Assembly: GCF_001570365.1 (NCBI RefSeq)
Contig: NZ_BBYK01000042.1
Coordinates: forward strand, 312,202 to 376,201
Direction: 5' to 3'
Source of the DNA: Microtetraspora fusca
GTDB lineage: Bacteria; Actinomycetota; Actinomycetes; Streptosporangiales; Streptosporangiaceae
DNA: 64,000 nucleotides
Shown piece by piece: positions 53,600 through 60,581 of the stretch; positions within the stretch are counted from its first letter, which is position 1; the number at the start of each line of letters is the position of its first letter. Made by a program: the position numbers and the translations under genes. Below the pieces are notes generated by a model. It saw only the letters and a list, made by a program, of their open reading frames with translations, was not told the origin of the DNA and did not search any database.

Positions 53600-54502
53600 G
53601 TGGATGTCGAGCCGATTCCGTACTGGCCGGGAGAGCTGATCGGGCTGGGGGAGACGCGGATCCACGTACGGTCCACACCGCGCGGACCGGAGGAGAAGGC
53701 GGTGTACGTCCACGGGCTCGCCGGCTCCGCCACCAACTGGACCGATCTGATGGGCGCGCTGGCGGACGAGGTCGCCGGATGGGCCCTCGACCTGCCCGGC
53801 GCGGGCTTCTCCCCGGCGCCCCCCGACGGCGACTACTCCGTGGACGGCCACGCCCGCGCCGTCGTCGCGCTGATCGAGCACCTCGGCGCCCCGGTCCACC
53901 TGTTCGGCAACTCGCTCGGCGGAGCGGTCTCCGTACGCGTCGCGGCCACCCGTCCCGATCTGATCAGATCGCTCGTCCTCGTGTCGCCGGCGCTGCCCGA
54001 CCTGCTCCCCAGGTACGGCCCGGCCCGCGTGGCCGTGTCCGCCGCCCCGCGCATCGGGGAGTGGGCGATCCGGCGGATGAGCGCGGTCCCCGCCGAGCGG
54101 AGGGTCCGGGCGACGCTCGGCATGTGCTACGCCGACCTCGACCGTGTCCACCCCGACCGCGTACGGCTCGCCGTGGAGGAGGTACGGCGGCGGGACGCGC
54201 TGGAACACGCCGGACCGGCGCTGGTCCGCTCCGCCAGGGGCATCGTGAGCGAGTACTTCCGCACCGGGCCGGACAACCTGTGGCGGCAGGCCGCCCGGGT
54301 GGCCGCGCCCACGCTCGTGATCCACGGGCGGCGGGACCGGATCGTCGACGCCCGGATGGCGCAGCGCGCCGGGCGCACCTTCCCGGATGTGCGCCTCGTC
54401 ACCATCCCGAACGCGGGGCACGTCGCGCAGATGGAGTTTCCCGAGATCGTGGCGCGCGAGGCGGCCCGGTTGATCGCCGAGACACGCGTCCACGCACGCT
54501 GA
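53600..54502 (+). CDS. Alpha/beta hydrolase (LipV-like position)
   Basis: About 300 residues from GTG 53600, preceded by GGGGAGGACGC. Oxyanion strand VYVHGLAGSATNWTD, nucleophile elbow LFGNSLGGAVSVR (Ser in GNSLGG), acid in LVIHGRRDRIVD, His in NAGHVAQME. It is an esterase/lipase-like enzyme with unknown substrate. It is followed by moeZ with an 82-bp gap. In M. tuberculosis the moeB1/moeZ neighbourhood also holds an alpha/beta hydrolase (lipV), which fits. Confidence 0.88.
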   Translation: MDVEPIPYWPGELIGLGETRIHVRSTPRGPEEKAVYVHGLAGSATNWTDLMGALADEVAGWALDLPGAGFSPAPPDGDYSVDGHARAVVALIEHLGAPVHLFGNSLGGAVSVRVAATRPDLIRSLVLVSPALPDLLPRYGPARVAVSAAPRIGEWAIRRMSAVPAERRVRATLGMCYADLDRVHPDRVRLAVEEVRRRDALEHAGPALVRSARGIVSEYFRTGPDNLWRQAARVAAPTLVIHGRRDRIVDARMAQRAGRTFPDVRLVTIPNAGHVAQMEFPEIVAREAARLIAETRVHAR

Positions 54503-54584
54503 CCTCCCGATTGGGGAATGCCGCGGCCCCCCGGTTAGGTTGTCACTAGATGCTTGTGATGACCCCCTGAACGGGAGTGGGACT

Positions 54585-55763
54585 GTGTCGTTGCCACCGC
54601 TGGTAGAGCCGGCAGCAGAGCTGACCGTCGACGAGGTGCGCCGCTACTCGCGTCACCTGATCATCCCCGATGTGGGGATGGCGGGGCAGAAGCGGCTCAA
54701 GAACGCCAAGGTGCTCTGTGTGGGCGCCGGCGGCCTGGGCTCGCCCGCGCTGCTGTACCTCGCCGCGGCGGGCGTCGGCACGCTCGGCATCATCGACTTC
54801 GACGTCGTGGACGAGTCCAACCTGCAGCGCCAGGTCATCCACGGCCAGTCCGACGTCGGCCGTCTCAAGGCCGAGTCCGCGGCGGCCAGCGTGCGCGAGA
54901 TCAACCCGCTGGTCAACGTGGTGATCCACAACGTGGCCCTCACCACCGACAACGTCATGGACATCTTCTCCGGCTACGACCTGATCGTGGACGGCACCGA
55001 CAACTTCGCCACGCGCTACATGGTCAACGACGCGGCGGTGCTGCTCGGCAAGCCGTACGTCTGGGGATCCATCTACCGCTTCGACGGCCAGGCGAGCGTC
55101 TTCTGGGCCGAGCACGGGCCGTGCTACCGCTGCCTCTACCCCGAGCCGCCGCCGCCGGGCATGGTGCCGTCCTGCGCCGAGGGCGGCGTCCTCGGCGTGC
55201 TGTGCGCGTCGGTCGGCTCCATCCAGGTCAACGAGGCCATCAAGCTCATCACCGGCGTCGGCGAGCCGCTGGTCGGCCGCCTGATGATCTACGACGCGCT
55301 GGAGATGAAGTACCGCGACGTCAAGGTCCGCAAGGACCCCGAGTGCCCGCTCTGCGGCAAGAACCCCACGATCACCGAGCTGATCGACTACGAGGCGTTC
55401 TGCGGCACCCTGTCGGACGAGGCGCAGGAGGCCGCCGCGGGCTCGACGATCACGGCGCTCGAGCTCAAGGACATGCAGGAGCGCGGCGACGACATCTACG
55501 TGATCGACGTCCGCGAGCCGAACGAGTACGAGATCGTCAACATCCCCGGCGCCGTGCTGATCCCCAAGGGCGAGTTCATCAACGGCTCCGCCCTGGAGGG
55601 CCTGCCGCAGGACAAGAAGATCGTCCTGCACTGCAAGTCCGGCGCCCGGTCGGCCGAGGTCCTCGCGATCCTCAAGAACGCCGGCTTCGCCGACGCCGTC
55701 CACGTCGGCGGTGGCGTGCTGAGCTGGGTCAAGGCCGTCGACCCCTCGCTTCCCACCTACTGA
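54585..55763 (+). CDS. moeZ: MoeZ: adenylyltransferase/sulfurtransferase
   Basis: This is a 392-residue protein, the usual MoeZ length, from GTG 54585. N-terminal ThiF/MoeB domain: RYSRHLIIPDVGMAGQKRL, VLCVGAGGLGSPALLYLAAAG (ATP-binding), DESNLQRQVIHGQSDVG, and two C-x2-C pairs (CYRCLYP; CPLCGK) for zinc. C-terminal rhodanese domain with active loop LHCKSGARSAE (Cys). It activates and sulfurates the C-termini of sulfur-carrier proteins for cofactor and thio-metabolite synthesis. Confidence 0.95.
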   Translation: MSLPPLVEPAAELTVDEVRRYSRHLIIPDVGMAGQKRLKNAKVLCVGAGGLGSPALLYLAAAGVGTLGIIDFDVVDESNLQRQVIHGQSDVGRLKAESAAASVREINPLVNVVIHNVALTTDNVMDIFSGYDLIVDGTDNFATRYMVNDAAVLLGKPYVWGSIYRFDGQASVFWAEHGPCYRCLYPEPPPPGMVPSCAEGGVLGVLCASVGSIQVNEAIKLITGVGEPLVGRLMIYDALEMKYRDVKVRKDPECPLCGKNPTITELIDYEAFCGTLSDEAQEAAAGSTITALELKDMQERGDDIYVIDVREPNEYEIVNIPGAVLIPKGEFINGSALEGLPQDKKIVLHCKSGARSAEVLAILKNAGFADAVHVGGGVLSWVKAVDPSLPTY

Positions 55764-55865
55764 CGCCCGCCGCCGCGGCCGCCATCCCCTATCGGGACAG
55801 CGGCCGCGGCGTGGTCTTTCGGCATTTCGATGGATTTGCGCCCAGGTGGGGTTAAGGTCGCTGAC

Positions 55866-56585
55866 GTGAGTGGGACACGGACGTGGCCGGCGCTGATGGT
55901 GGCGTCCGCACTCACCGTCATCTGCGCCGTCATCGCCGGAGTGGCGGCGAGCGCCGCGGCCGGCGAGCTCACCCGGGGCCCGAGCGCCGGCGAGCTGCGG
56001 CAGGCGTCCGCCGCCGAGATCGCCCGCCGCTGGGAGCTGTGGCCCGCGGGCCGGGTCTTCCCCGCGACCCTCGGCTACACCGGCGAGCAGGGCGGCCGGG
56101 AGAAGGCCAGGAGGGTCGGCATCTCCTCGCGCACCGACTGCGCCGCCTCCGTCGACGCCCCGCTGCGCGCCCCCGTACGCGCCGCCGGGTGCCGCGCCAT
56201 CCTGCGGGCCACCTACATCGACGCGCTCCAGGGCATCGTCGTCACCGTCGGCGTCGCCGCCTTCCCCGACTCCGTCTCCGCGTCGGCCGCCGAGGCCGCC
56301 TTCCCCAAAGCGGGGAAACCCACGCCCGGGCTGCGCGCCCTGTCCTTCCCCGGCACCGTGACCGACCGGTTCAACGCCGCCAGCCGCCAGGAGAGCACCG
56401 CCCGGCAGGCCGGGCCGTACGTGGTGCTGACCACGGTCGGACAGGTGGACGGACGGCCGGCCCGCTGGGTCGGCAAGCAGCGTCCCACCATCTTCACCTT
56501 CGCCGGCGACCTGGCCGGGCAGATCGCGGCGGCGCTCACCGCGCCCGCCGCGCCCGACTGCGAGGCCAAGGAGTGGCGGTGCTGA
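55866..56585 (+). CDS. Membrane-anchored partner protein of mycosin-like protease, copy 1
   Basis: About 239 residues from GTG 55866. One N-terminal membrane helix (LMVASALTVICAVIAGVAASAAAG), then an outer domain whose pattern is shared with the gene at 57836: ARRWELWPAGRVFPATLGYTG, RRVGISSRTDC, LRATYIDALQGIVVTVGVA, FPGTVTDRF, AGPYVVLTTVGQVDGRPARW, with cysteines at the same places. No known domain. It overlaps the mycosin-like gene by 7 bp (GTGCTGA), so the two are translated together. It may be a partner or substrate of the protease. Confidence 0.75.
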   Translation: MSGTRTWPALMVASALTVICAVIAGVAASAAAGELTRGPSAGELRQASAAEIARRWELWPAGRVFPATLGYTGEQGGREKARRVGISSRTDCAASVDAPLRAPVRAAGCRAILRATYIDALQGIVVTVGVAAFPDSVSASAAEAAFPKAGKPTPGLRALSFPGTVTDRFNAASRQESTARQAGPYVVLTTVGQVDGRPARWVGKQRPTIFTFAGDLAGQIAAALTAPAAPDCEAKEWRC

Positions 56586-57826
56586 GGCCGCGCGTCCTCA
56601 CCGCGCTCGCGGCGGTCACGGTGGCGCTCCTCCCCGGCTTTCTCCCGGGCGCGGCCCGCGCCGACGACGTACGGGCCAGCCAGGACGTGGTGCTGCGCAC
56701 CCTCGACCTGACTGAGGCGTGGCGGCTCACCAAGGGCGAGGGCATCACGGTGGCGGTCCTCGACTCCGGCGTGGATCCGCGCCACCGCGACCTCGCCGGC
56801 TCGGTGATCACCGGAAAGGACTTCACGGCGGGGGCGAACCCGAAGGGCGTGGCCCCGACCCGCCTGCACGGCACGTACATGGCCTCGCTGATCGCCGGGC
56901 ACGGGCACGGCCCCGCGCGCGAGGACGGCGTGATGGGCGTCGCGCCGGAGGCCAAGGTGCTCTCGGTGCGGGTGATCCTCGAAGACGAGGAGCCCGGCTT
57001 CCGCGCGTTCAACTCCGACGCCCGCTACGAGGGCGTGGTCGCCGGCGGCATCAGGTACGCCGTGGACAACGGCGCCGACGTGATCAACCTGTCGATCTCG
57101 AAGGACCTGCCGACGGAAGAGGAACGGGATGCCATCCGGTACGCCATCTCCAAAGGTGTGGTCCTGGTCGCCGCGGCGGGCAACGACGGCGCGGGCAAGC
57201 GCGACGCCCCCTACTCCTATCCGGCGGCCATCCCCGGCGTCATCTCGGTCGCCGCGGTCACGCCCGCCCTGCGCCGCGCGTCGTTCTCCAACCGCAACTC
57301 CTCGGTCATGGTGGCCGCGCCCGGCGTCGACATCCTCGGCGCCGGCCCCGGAGACGAGTACTGGGTCGGCCGCGGCACCTCGCAGGCGACCGCCCTCGTG
57401 TCCGGAGTCGCCGCGCTGATCAAGGCGCGGTACCCCCGGATGTCCCCGGCCCTGATCGCGCAGGCCCTCACCTCGTCCTCCTCCACCAAGGACCGGTACA
57501 ACACCGGCACCGGCTTCGGCGTGGTCAACGCGTACCGGGCGCTGAACACGGCGGCGGCGCTCGCCCGGCACCGCGCCACCGCGTCCGGGCCCGGCGTGCA
57601 GGACCCCGCGCGCACGGTCGGGAAGCGGGACCGCGACCCCGAGCCCGTGGCGGTGGTGCGCCGCGACCAACGGGCCATCGTGGTCTACGGCGCCGTCGCC
57701 GTCGGCGGCCTCGTCGGCATGGGCACCGGCCTGGCCGTCCTGGTCCTTCTCGTACGGCGGGCCAGGCGCGACGAGGACGACACCCCGGTCCCGCCTGCTC
57801 CTTGGCGTACGGAGACGCAGACGTAG
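56579..57826 (+). CDS. Mycosin-like subtilisin protease, catalytically complete
   Basis: This is a 415-residue protein from GTG 56579. Signal peptide (~1-28), S8 domain with Asp62 (VAVLDSGVDPRH), His97 (RLHGTYMASLIAG), oxyanion Asn202 (AAAGNDGAG) and Ser268 (GRGTSQATALVSG), and a C-terminal membrane helix (VVYGAVAVGGLVGMGTGLAVLVLLV) with basic tail. This layout is that of mycosins (MycP), the membrane-bound proteases of type VII secretion, but no esx, ecc or PE/PPE genes are in the window. It pairs with the upstream 239-residue protein by overlap. Confidence 0.88.
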   Translation: MLRPRVLTALAAVTVALLPGFLPGAARADDVRASQDVVLRTLDLTEAWRLTKGEGITVAVLDSGVDPRHRDLAGSVITGKDFTAGANPKGVAPTRLHGTYMASLIAGHGHGPAREDGVMGVAPEAKVLSVRVILEDEEPGFRAFNSDARYEGVVAGGIRYAVDNGADVINLSISKDLPTEEERDAIRYAISKGVVLVAAAGNDGAGKRDAPYSYPAAIPGVISVAAVTPALRRASFSNRNSSVMVAAPGVDILGAGPGDEYWVGRGTSQATALVSGVAALIKARYPRMSPALIAQALTSSSSTKDRYNTGTGFGVVNAYRALNTAAALARHRATASGPGVQDPARTVGKRDRDPEPVAVVRRDQRAIVVYGAVAVGGLVGMGTGLAVLVLLVRRARRDEDDTPVPPAPWRTETQT

Positions 57827-57835
57827 CATCGGTGT

Positions 57836-58666
57836 ATGTCGCCCGACCAGCCGGGGAGCCGGCGCCGCGCGCATCAGGGGAGCGCGTCCGCGCGGCGGGC
57901 GGAGGCGGCCCGGGTGGCGGCCGAGCGGGCCGCGCTGGCGCGCGGTGTGCGGCTCCATTCGATCTTCCTCGCCCTCATGGGCCTCGTCCTCGCGGCCGCC
58001 GCCGTGAACGTCCTGCTCGGTGCGGTCGGCGTGCTCCGCGAGACGCGATCGCGCCCGCTCACGGAGGCCGAGCGCGCCAAGTACGTCCAGGAGGACGTGG
58101 CGCGCCGATGGCGGGCCTGGCCGGTCGGCATGGTCTTCCCCGAACAGCTCGAATACGCCGGGCTCGGCCGCGCGCAGCAGTACGCCCGACGGGTGGGCGT
58201 GGCCCCCGAGACCTCCTGCTCCGCCGCGGTCGACGCGCCCGTGGCGTCCGTGCTGCGCAAATACCGGTGCGTCACCATGCTCCGGGCGACGTACGTGGAC
58301 CAGACGGCGACGTTCGCCGTCACCGTGGGGGTCGCGGTGCTCCCCGACGAGCAGACCCGGGTGGACACCGTCGCCAAGCTGCCGCAGGACGACCGCGTCG
58401 GCGTGCGACCGGTCGCCTTCCCCAACACGGTGACGGACCTCTTCGGCGCCGGGCAGCGGCAGCGGACGGGCTTCGTCGGGGCCGGGCCGTACATCGTCTT
58501 CTCCTCCGTGGGGTACACCGACGGTCGGACCCGTGACTCGGTGCCCGCGGAGGAGCAGTTGAACAGCGAGATGTGGCCCGTGGCGCAGTCGATCGCCGCG
58601 CGCATCGCGCGTTCGCTGGCCCAGCCGCCCGACGTCCCACGCTGCACCCAGGGGAACGTGTGCTGA
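57836..58666 (+). CDS. Membrane-anchored partner protein, copy 2
   Basis: This is a 276-residue paralog of the gene at 55866. It has a longer basic N-terminus (SRRRAHQGSASARRAEAARV), one membrane helix (IFLALMGLVLAAAAVNVLLGAV), then ARRWRAWPVGMVFPEQLEYAG, ARRVGVAPETSC, LRATYVDQTATFAVTVGVA, FPNTVTDLF and AGPYIVFSSVGYTDGR. The cysteine positions agree with copy 1. It starts 9 bp after the active protease gene and overlaps the pseudoprotease gene by 7 bp, the same overlap as in the first pair. Confidence 0.75.
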   Translation: MSPDQPGSRRRAHQGSASARRAEAARVAAERAALARGVRLHSIFLALMGLVLAAAAVNVLLGAVGVLRETRSRPLTEAERAKYVQEDVARRWRAWPVGMVFPEQLEYAGLGRAQQYARRVGVAPETSCSAAVDAPVASVLRKYRCVTMLRATYVDQTATFAVTVGVAVLPDEQTRVDTVAKLPQDDRVGVRPVAFPNTVTDLFGAGQRQRTGFVGAGPYIVFSSVGYTDGRTRDSVPAEEQLNSEMWPVAQSIAARIARSLAQPPDVPRCTQGNVC

Positions 58667-59769
58667 GGCGCGCGGCGCTGTGCGCCGCCGCCATCGCCCT
58701 GGCGACGCCGCCCGCCGCGCCCGCCCTCGCGGCCCCCAGTGGCGACCGCGCGGTGCTCGACGCCGTCAACGCCGAGAAGGCGTGGAAGGTGACCAGGGGC
58801 GACGGCGTCCTCGTCGCCGTCCTCGACGGCCGGGTGGACGACGCCGCCTCCGAGCTCAAGGGCCGGGTCGAGGAGGGCCCCGACATGACCGGCACCGTCT
58901 TCGGCCGGGCGACGTCGCCACCGGGGGAGGCCACCCCCGCGGCCTCGCTGATCGCCGGCGACGGCAGCGGGGGCGGGGCCTGGGGCGTCGCGCCGCGGGC
59001 GCGCATCCTGTCCATCCCCGTGATCGCCGAGCGGCCGACCGCCGACTTCGTCGATCCGCAGGCCGAGCCGGGGGCCGCGATCGACAGCCCGCTCGCCCGG
59101 GCCATCCGGCACGCCGCCAACAACCGCGCGAGCGTCATCGCCATCCCCTCGGGGACGTACACGGTGGGCCGGATGGACCGCGACGCGATCTCGTACGCGC
59201 TCTCGCGGGGGGTGGTGATCGTGTCGGGTGTGGGCGACGGCGGGGACTACTGGCGGTTCCCGGCCGGATATCCCGGCGTCGTGGGCGTGGCCGCGGCCGG
59301 CAAGGACGCTCCTTCCAGCGCGAACCTGTCCGTCCTCGTCGCCGCGCCGGGCGTGGACCTGCCCGTCGCCCTCCCCGGAGGCCGGCACGGGAGCAGGAGC
59401 GGCAGCGGCCCGGCGAGCGCGGTGGTCGCCGGCGTCGCCGCCCTGATCAAGGCGCGCTACCCGGACCTCAAGCCCGAGCTGGTGGTTCGCGCCCTCACCT
59501 CCACGTCCCGGCGCGCGGGCACCGGATACGACAAGAAGACCGGCTTCGGCGTGGTGGACGCGGCGGCGGCGCTCGCCCAGGCCGGCCGGCTCGCCGGGTA
59601 CGGCCGCGCGGTGCCGGTGGAGGAGGATCTGCACTTCGGCGACGGCCGGCTCGCCCCGGCGCCGGAACGTCCGGGACCCGATCCCGTTAGGCTCTGGATC
59701 TACGGCATCGGCGTCTTCCTCGGCGTCTGCGCCTTCGCCGCGGCGGTCGCGGCGCTCACTCGCCGGTGA
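58660..59769 (+). CDS. Mycosin-like pseudoprotease
   Basis: This is a 369-residue protein from GTG 58660. Signal peptide, S8-like domain and a C-terminal membrane helix (IYGIGVFLGVCAFAAAVAAL) as in the gene at 56579, and VAGVAALIKARYPDLKP aligns with it. The Asp is kept (Asp56, VAVLDGRVD), but the catalytic His is Glu90 (GEATPAASLIAG), the oxyanion Asn is Asp193 (VSGVGDGGD), and the Ser is Gly250 (SGSGPASAVVAG). It cannot work as a serine protease. It may be a regulator, chaperone or decoy partner for the active paralog. Confidence 0.85.
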   Translation: MLRRAALCAAAIALATPPAAPALAAPSGDRAVLDAVNAEKAWKVTRGDGVLVAVLDGRVDDAASELKGRVEEGPDMTGTVFGRATSPPGEATPAASLIAGDGSGGGAWGVAPRARILSIPVIAERPTADFVDPQAEPGAAIDSPLARAIRHAANNRASVIAIPSGTYTVGRMDRDAISYALSRGVVIVSGVGDGGDYWRFPAGYPGVVGVAAAGKDAPSSANLSVLVAAPGVDLPVALPGGRHGSRSGSGPASAVVAGVAALIKARYPDLKPELVVRALTSTSRRAGTGYDKKTGFGVVDAAAALAQAGRLAGYGRAVPVEEDLHFGDGRLAPAPERPGPDPVRLWIYGIGVFLGVCAFAAAVAALTRR

Positions 59770-59870
59770 TCACATGTTGATGGCCGTTCGGCTGCGGTTC
59801 GGCTGCGGTGTGGTCGATCTCGGCACTTTCGGGCACAGGCGGGGGCAAAGGTTCGCTAGGGTCCCGGCTC

Positions 59871-60242
59871 ATGGGGTACGAGCTGCGCGTCGAGCGTGAA
59901 TCACCGCTCGCCTACGCCGAACTCGCGAGCGTGCTTTCGGCGCAGGCCGGATTCGAGCTGCGCGGGTCGCAGGAGGCCGGCGAGGTTCTCGCGCGGCACG
60001 GCGACGCCGTGCATCGGGTGGCGACCTGGTCGGGGCGGCTGGCCGGACAGCCGGGGTCGGACTGGCATGTGGCCCAGCTGGCCATGCTCTCCGACATCAT
60101 CGGAGCCCGTCTCGTCGGCGAGGACGGCGAGGCGTACGGCATCAGGAACGGTATCGTCGAGCAGATCAACGGGATGTCGAACTACGAGTTCGGCAAGCTG
60201 GAAGAGATAATCGCGGCCGGACCGGCCGAATGGAGCGCCTGA
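59871..60242 (+). CDS. Small conserved hypothetical protein
   Basis: About 123 residues from ATG 59871 (GGTTCGCTAGGGT upstream may hold a -10). It begins MGYELRVERESPLAYAELAS and continues HRVATWSGRLAGQPGSDWHV, IIGARLVGEDGEAYGI. It seems an alpha/beta protein without hydrophobic segments; no catalytic motif. The stop overlaps the start of the next gene by 13 bp. Function unknown. Confidence 0.65.
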   Translation: MGYELRVERESPLAYAELASVLSAQAGFELRGSQEAGEVLARHGDAVHRVATWSGRLAGQPGSDWHVAQLAMLSDIIGARLVGEDGEAYGIRNGIVEQINGMSNYEFGKLEEIIAAGPAEWSA

Positions 60243-60532
60243 ACGACTACGCCGAGCGGGTCCTCGAGATCGTCGAGCTGATACCGCCCGGCAAGGTCAT
60301 GCCGTACGGGGACATCGCGGAATACCTGGGGGAGGGTGGACCGCGACAGGTGGGACGCGTCCTGTCCCTCTGGGGCGGCGGCGTCCCGTGGTGGCGCGTG
60401 CCGAGGGCGGACGGCTCTCCGCCGGTGGGGCACGAGGTCGAATGCCTCGCCCGATGGCGCGAGGAGGGCACGCCGCTCCGGGGAGACCGGGCGGACATGC
60501 GGCTCGCTCGATGGGACGGCCGCACCCGCTGA
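60230..60532 (+). CDS. Alkyltransferase-like protein (ATL)
   Basis: This is a 100-residue protein. It has the DNA-binding part of the MGMT family (LIPPGKVMPYGDIAEYLGEGGPRQVGRVL), but the active PCHRV is replaced by GGGVPWWRVPRADG, with Trp where the alkyl-accepting Cys should be. Such proteins bind O6-alkylguanine and flip it for nucleotide-excision repair. In M. tuberculosis the corresponding gene (Rv3204) lies near moeZ and adnA, which fits the order here. Confidence 0.85.
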   Translation: MERLNDYAERVLEIVELIPPGKVMPYGDIAEYLGEGGPRQVGRVLSLWGGGVPWWRVPRADGSPPVGHEVECLARWREEGTPLRGDRADMRLARWDGRTR

Positions 60533-60581
60533 CCGCTTACCATTTCTAGAACACCGGTCTCCGAAGGGTGGTGCCTCCCCT

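Noticed and set aside
56579-59769. Type VII (ESX) secretion locus around the mycosin-like genes
   Set aside because: No EsxA/B, EccA-E, PE or PPE genes are in the window; neighbours are moeZ and an alkyltransferase-like gene.
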